A stretch of DNA of 64,000 nucleotides, taken from positions 1 through 64,000 of the IMG/VR virus record IMGVR_UViG_3300037827_000415; one strand, written 5' to 3'. Shown here piece after piece: positions 63,791-64,000 of the stretch. The DNA comes from a virus. Every line of letters starts with the position of its first letter. The first letter of the stretch is position 1. The notes below the pieces were generated by a model that made no database searches, was not told the DNA's origin, and saw nothing but the letters and a program-made list of their open reading frames with translations. Made by a program: the position numbers and the translations under genes.

Positions 63791-64000
63791 TGTTTAAACT
63801 GAGGATTTCAGAGCGATTCATTGAACGTCGCGGAAATTTTACGTTCACGTTCAACAAATTAGTCGAGTTGCCTTTTGCTCCGCAAAACGGGCTCGTAATC
63901 TTTATTGCCGGCCAGTTTGAGATTCCGGTCAACCATCTGCTGTGGGACGACAACGAGCAACGGTTCGACTGTTATGTTGAGCACCGGATGGAAGTCGACG
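63790..64000 (+). CDS. Partial protein running off the right edge
   Basis: At least 70 residues visible (start MFKLRISERFIERRGNF). Beta-rich with basic start; ATGA with the preceding gene. No family recognised. Confidence 0.6.
   Translation, partial: MFKLRISERFIERRGNFTFTFNKLVELPFAPQNGLVIFIAGQFEIPVNHLLWDDNEQRFDCYVEHRMEVD

Noticed and set aside
1-64000. Integrase, att site or repressor/Cro pair proving lysogeny
   Set aside because: No integrase-type motifs were seen in any frame; RHH genes alone do not establish lysogeny.

Overview
This window looks like a long stretch of a tailed double-stranded DNA bacteriophage (or prophage) of siphovirus type, with a high-GC host. Supporting this are capsid, portal, head-tail and tail genes, a RecT/YqaJ recombination pair, a primase-helicase, an RNase H, a superinfection-immunity protein and dozens of small genes joined by ATGA stop/start overlaps. 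No integrase was seen, so lifestyle is undetermined. A planctomycete-like host is only a guess, from base composition, the style of the small proteins and the cargo of the transposon; nothing here proves it. Both ends of the window cut through genes.

Layout. About 0-2.8 kb (minus strand): a head/packaging-side cluster of unknown small proteins and an RNase HI. 2.9-5.3 kb and 7.8-10.95 kb (plus strand): two early-type cassettes of small proteins, each with a DNA-binding ribbon-helix-helix gene near its divergent promoter, and several genes carrying the same leader, AGTCGAAAGGTCAA. Between them (minus) lies a RHH-unknown-RecT operon behind a twofold operator-like inverted repeat. 10.9-18.8 kb (minus): virion surface genes, including a 671-residue protein made of about 16 tandem repeats, an SMC-like ATPase and a fibronectin-III protein. 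18.8-20 kb (plus): an SGNH hydrolase with its own promoter. 19.9-24.1 kb (minus): lipoproteins, a papain-like protease and a row of single-TM proteins, probably the lysis or envelope module. 24.4-30.9 kb and 33.7-41.4 kb (minus): replication and recombination, with an intein-split DNA methyltransferase, SNF2-type helicase, primase-helicase, replication-initiator-like protein, YqaJ exonuclease and CsrA.

A 2,702-bp IS1595-family transposon (30957-33658), with 26-bp inverted repeats and an 8-bp AATTTTTT target duplication, sits exactly between the primase-helicase stop codon and the promoter of the next operon. Besides the transposase it carries small genes, a large structured RNA-like palindrome and a tRNA with a leucine-type class II body but the proline anticodon UGG. 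42-62 kb (minus): tail and head genes read from the I-like protease/scaffold (61.2 kb) through decoration, major capsid, connectors, major tail protein, tape measure-like protein, a gene pair joined by a T_TTT_TTT -1 frameshift site, superinfection immunity, portal and three propeller-like proteins. 61.3-64 kb (plus): an HTH-HNH-AP2 endonuclease and a second small-gene cassette with a methyltransferase.

Most promoters have one design: TTGAC-type -35, exactly 18 bp spacer, and a -10 of TATAAT/GATGAT type. The window is rich in homing elements (one class-3-like intein with LAGLIDADG endonuclease, one HNH and two HNH-AP2 genes).
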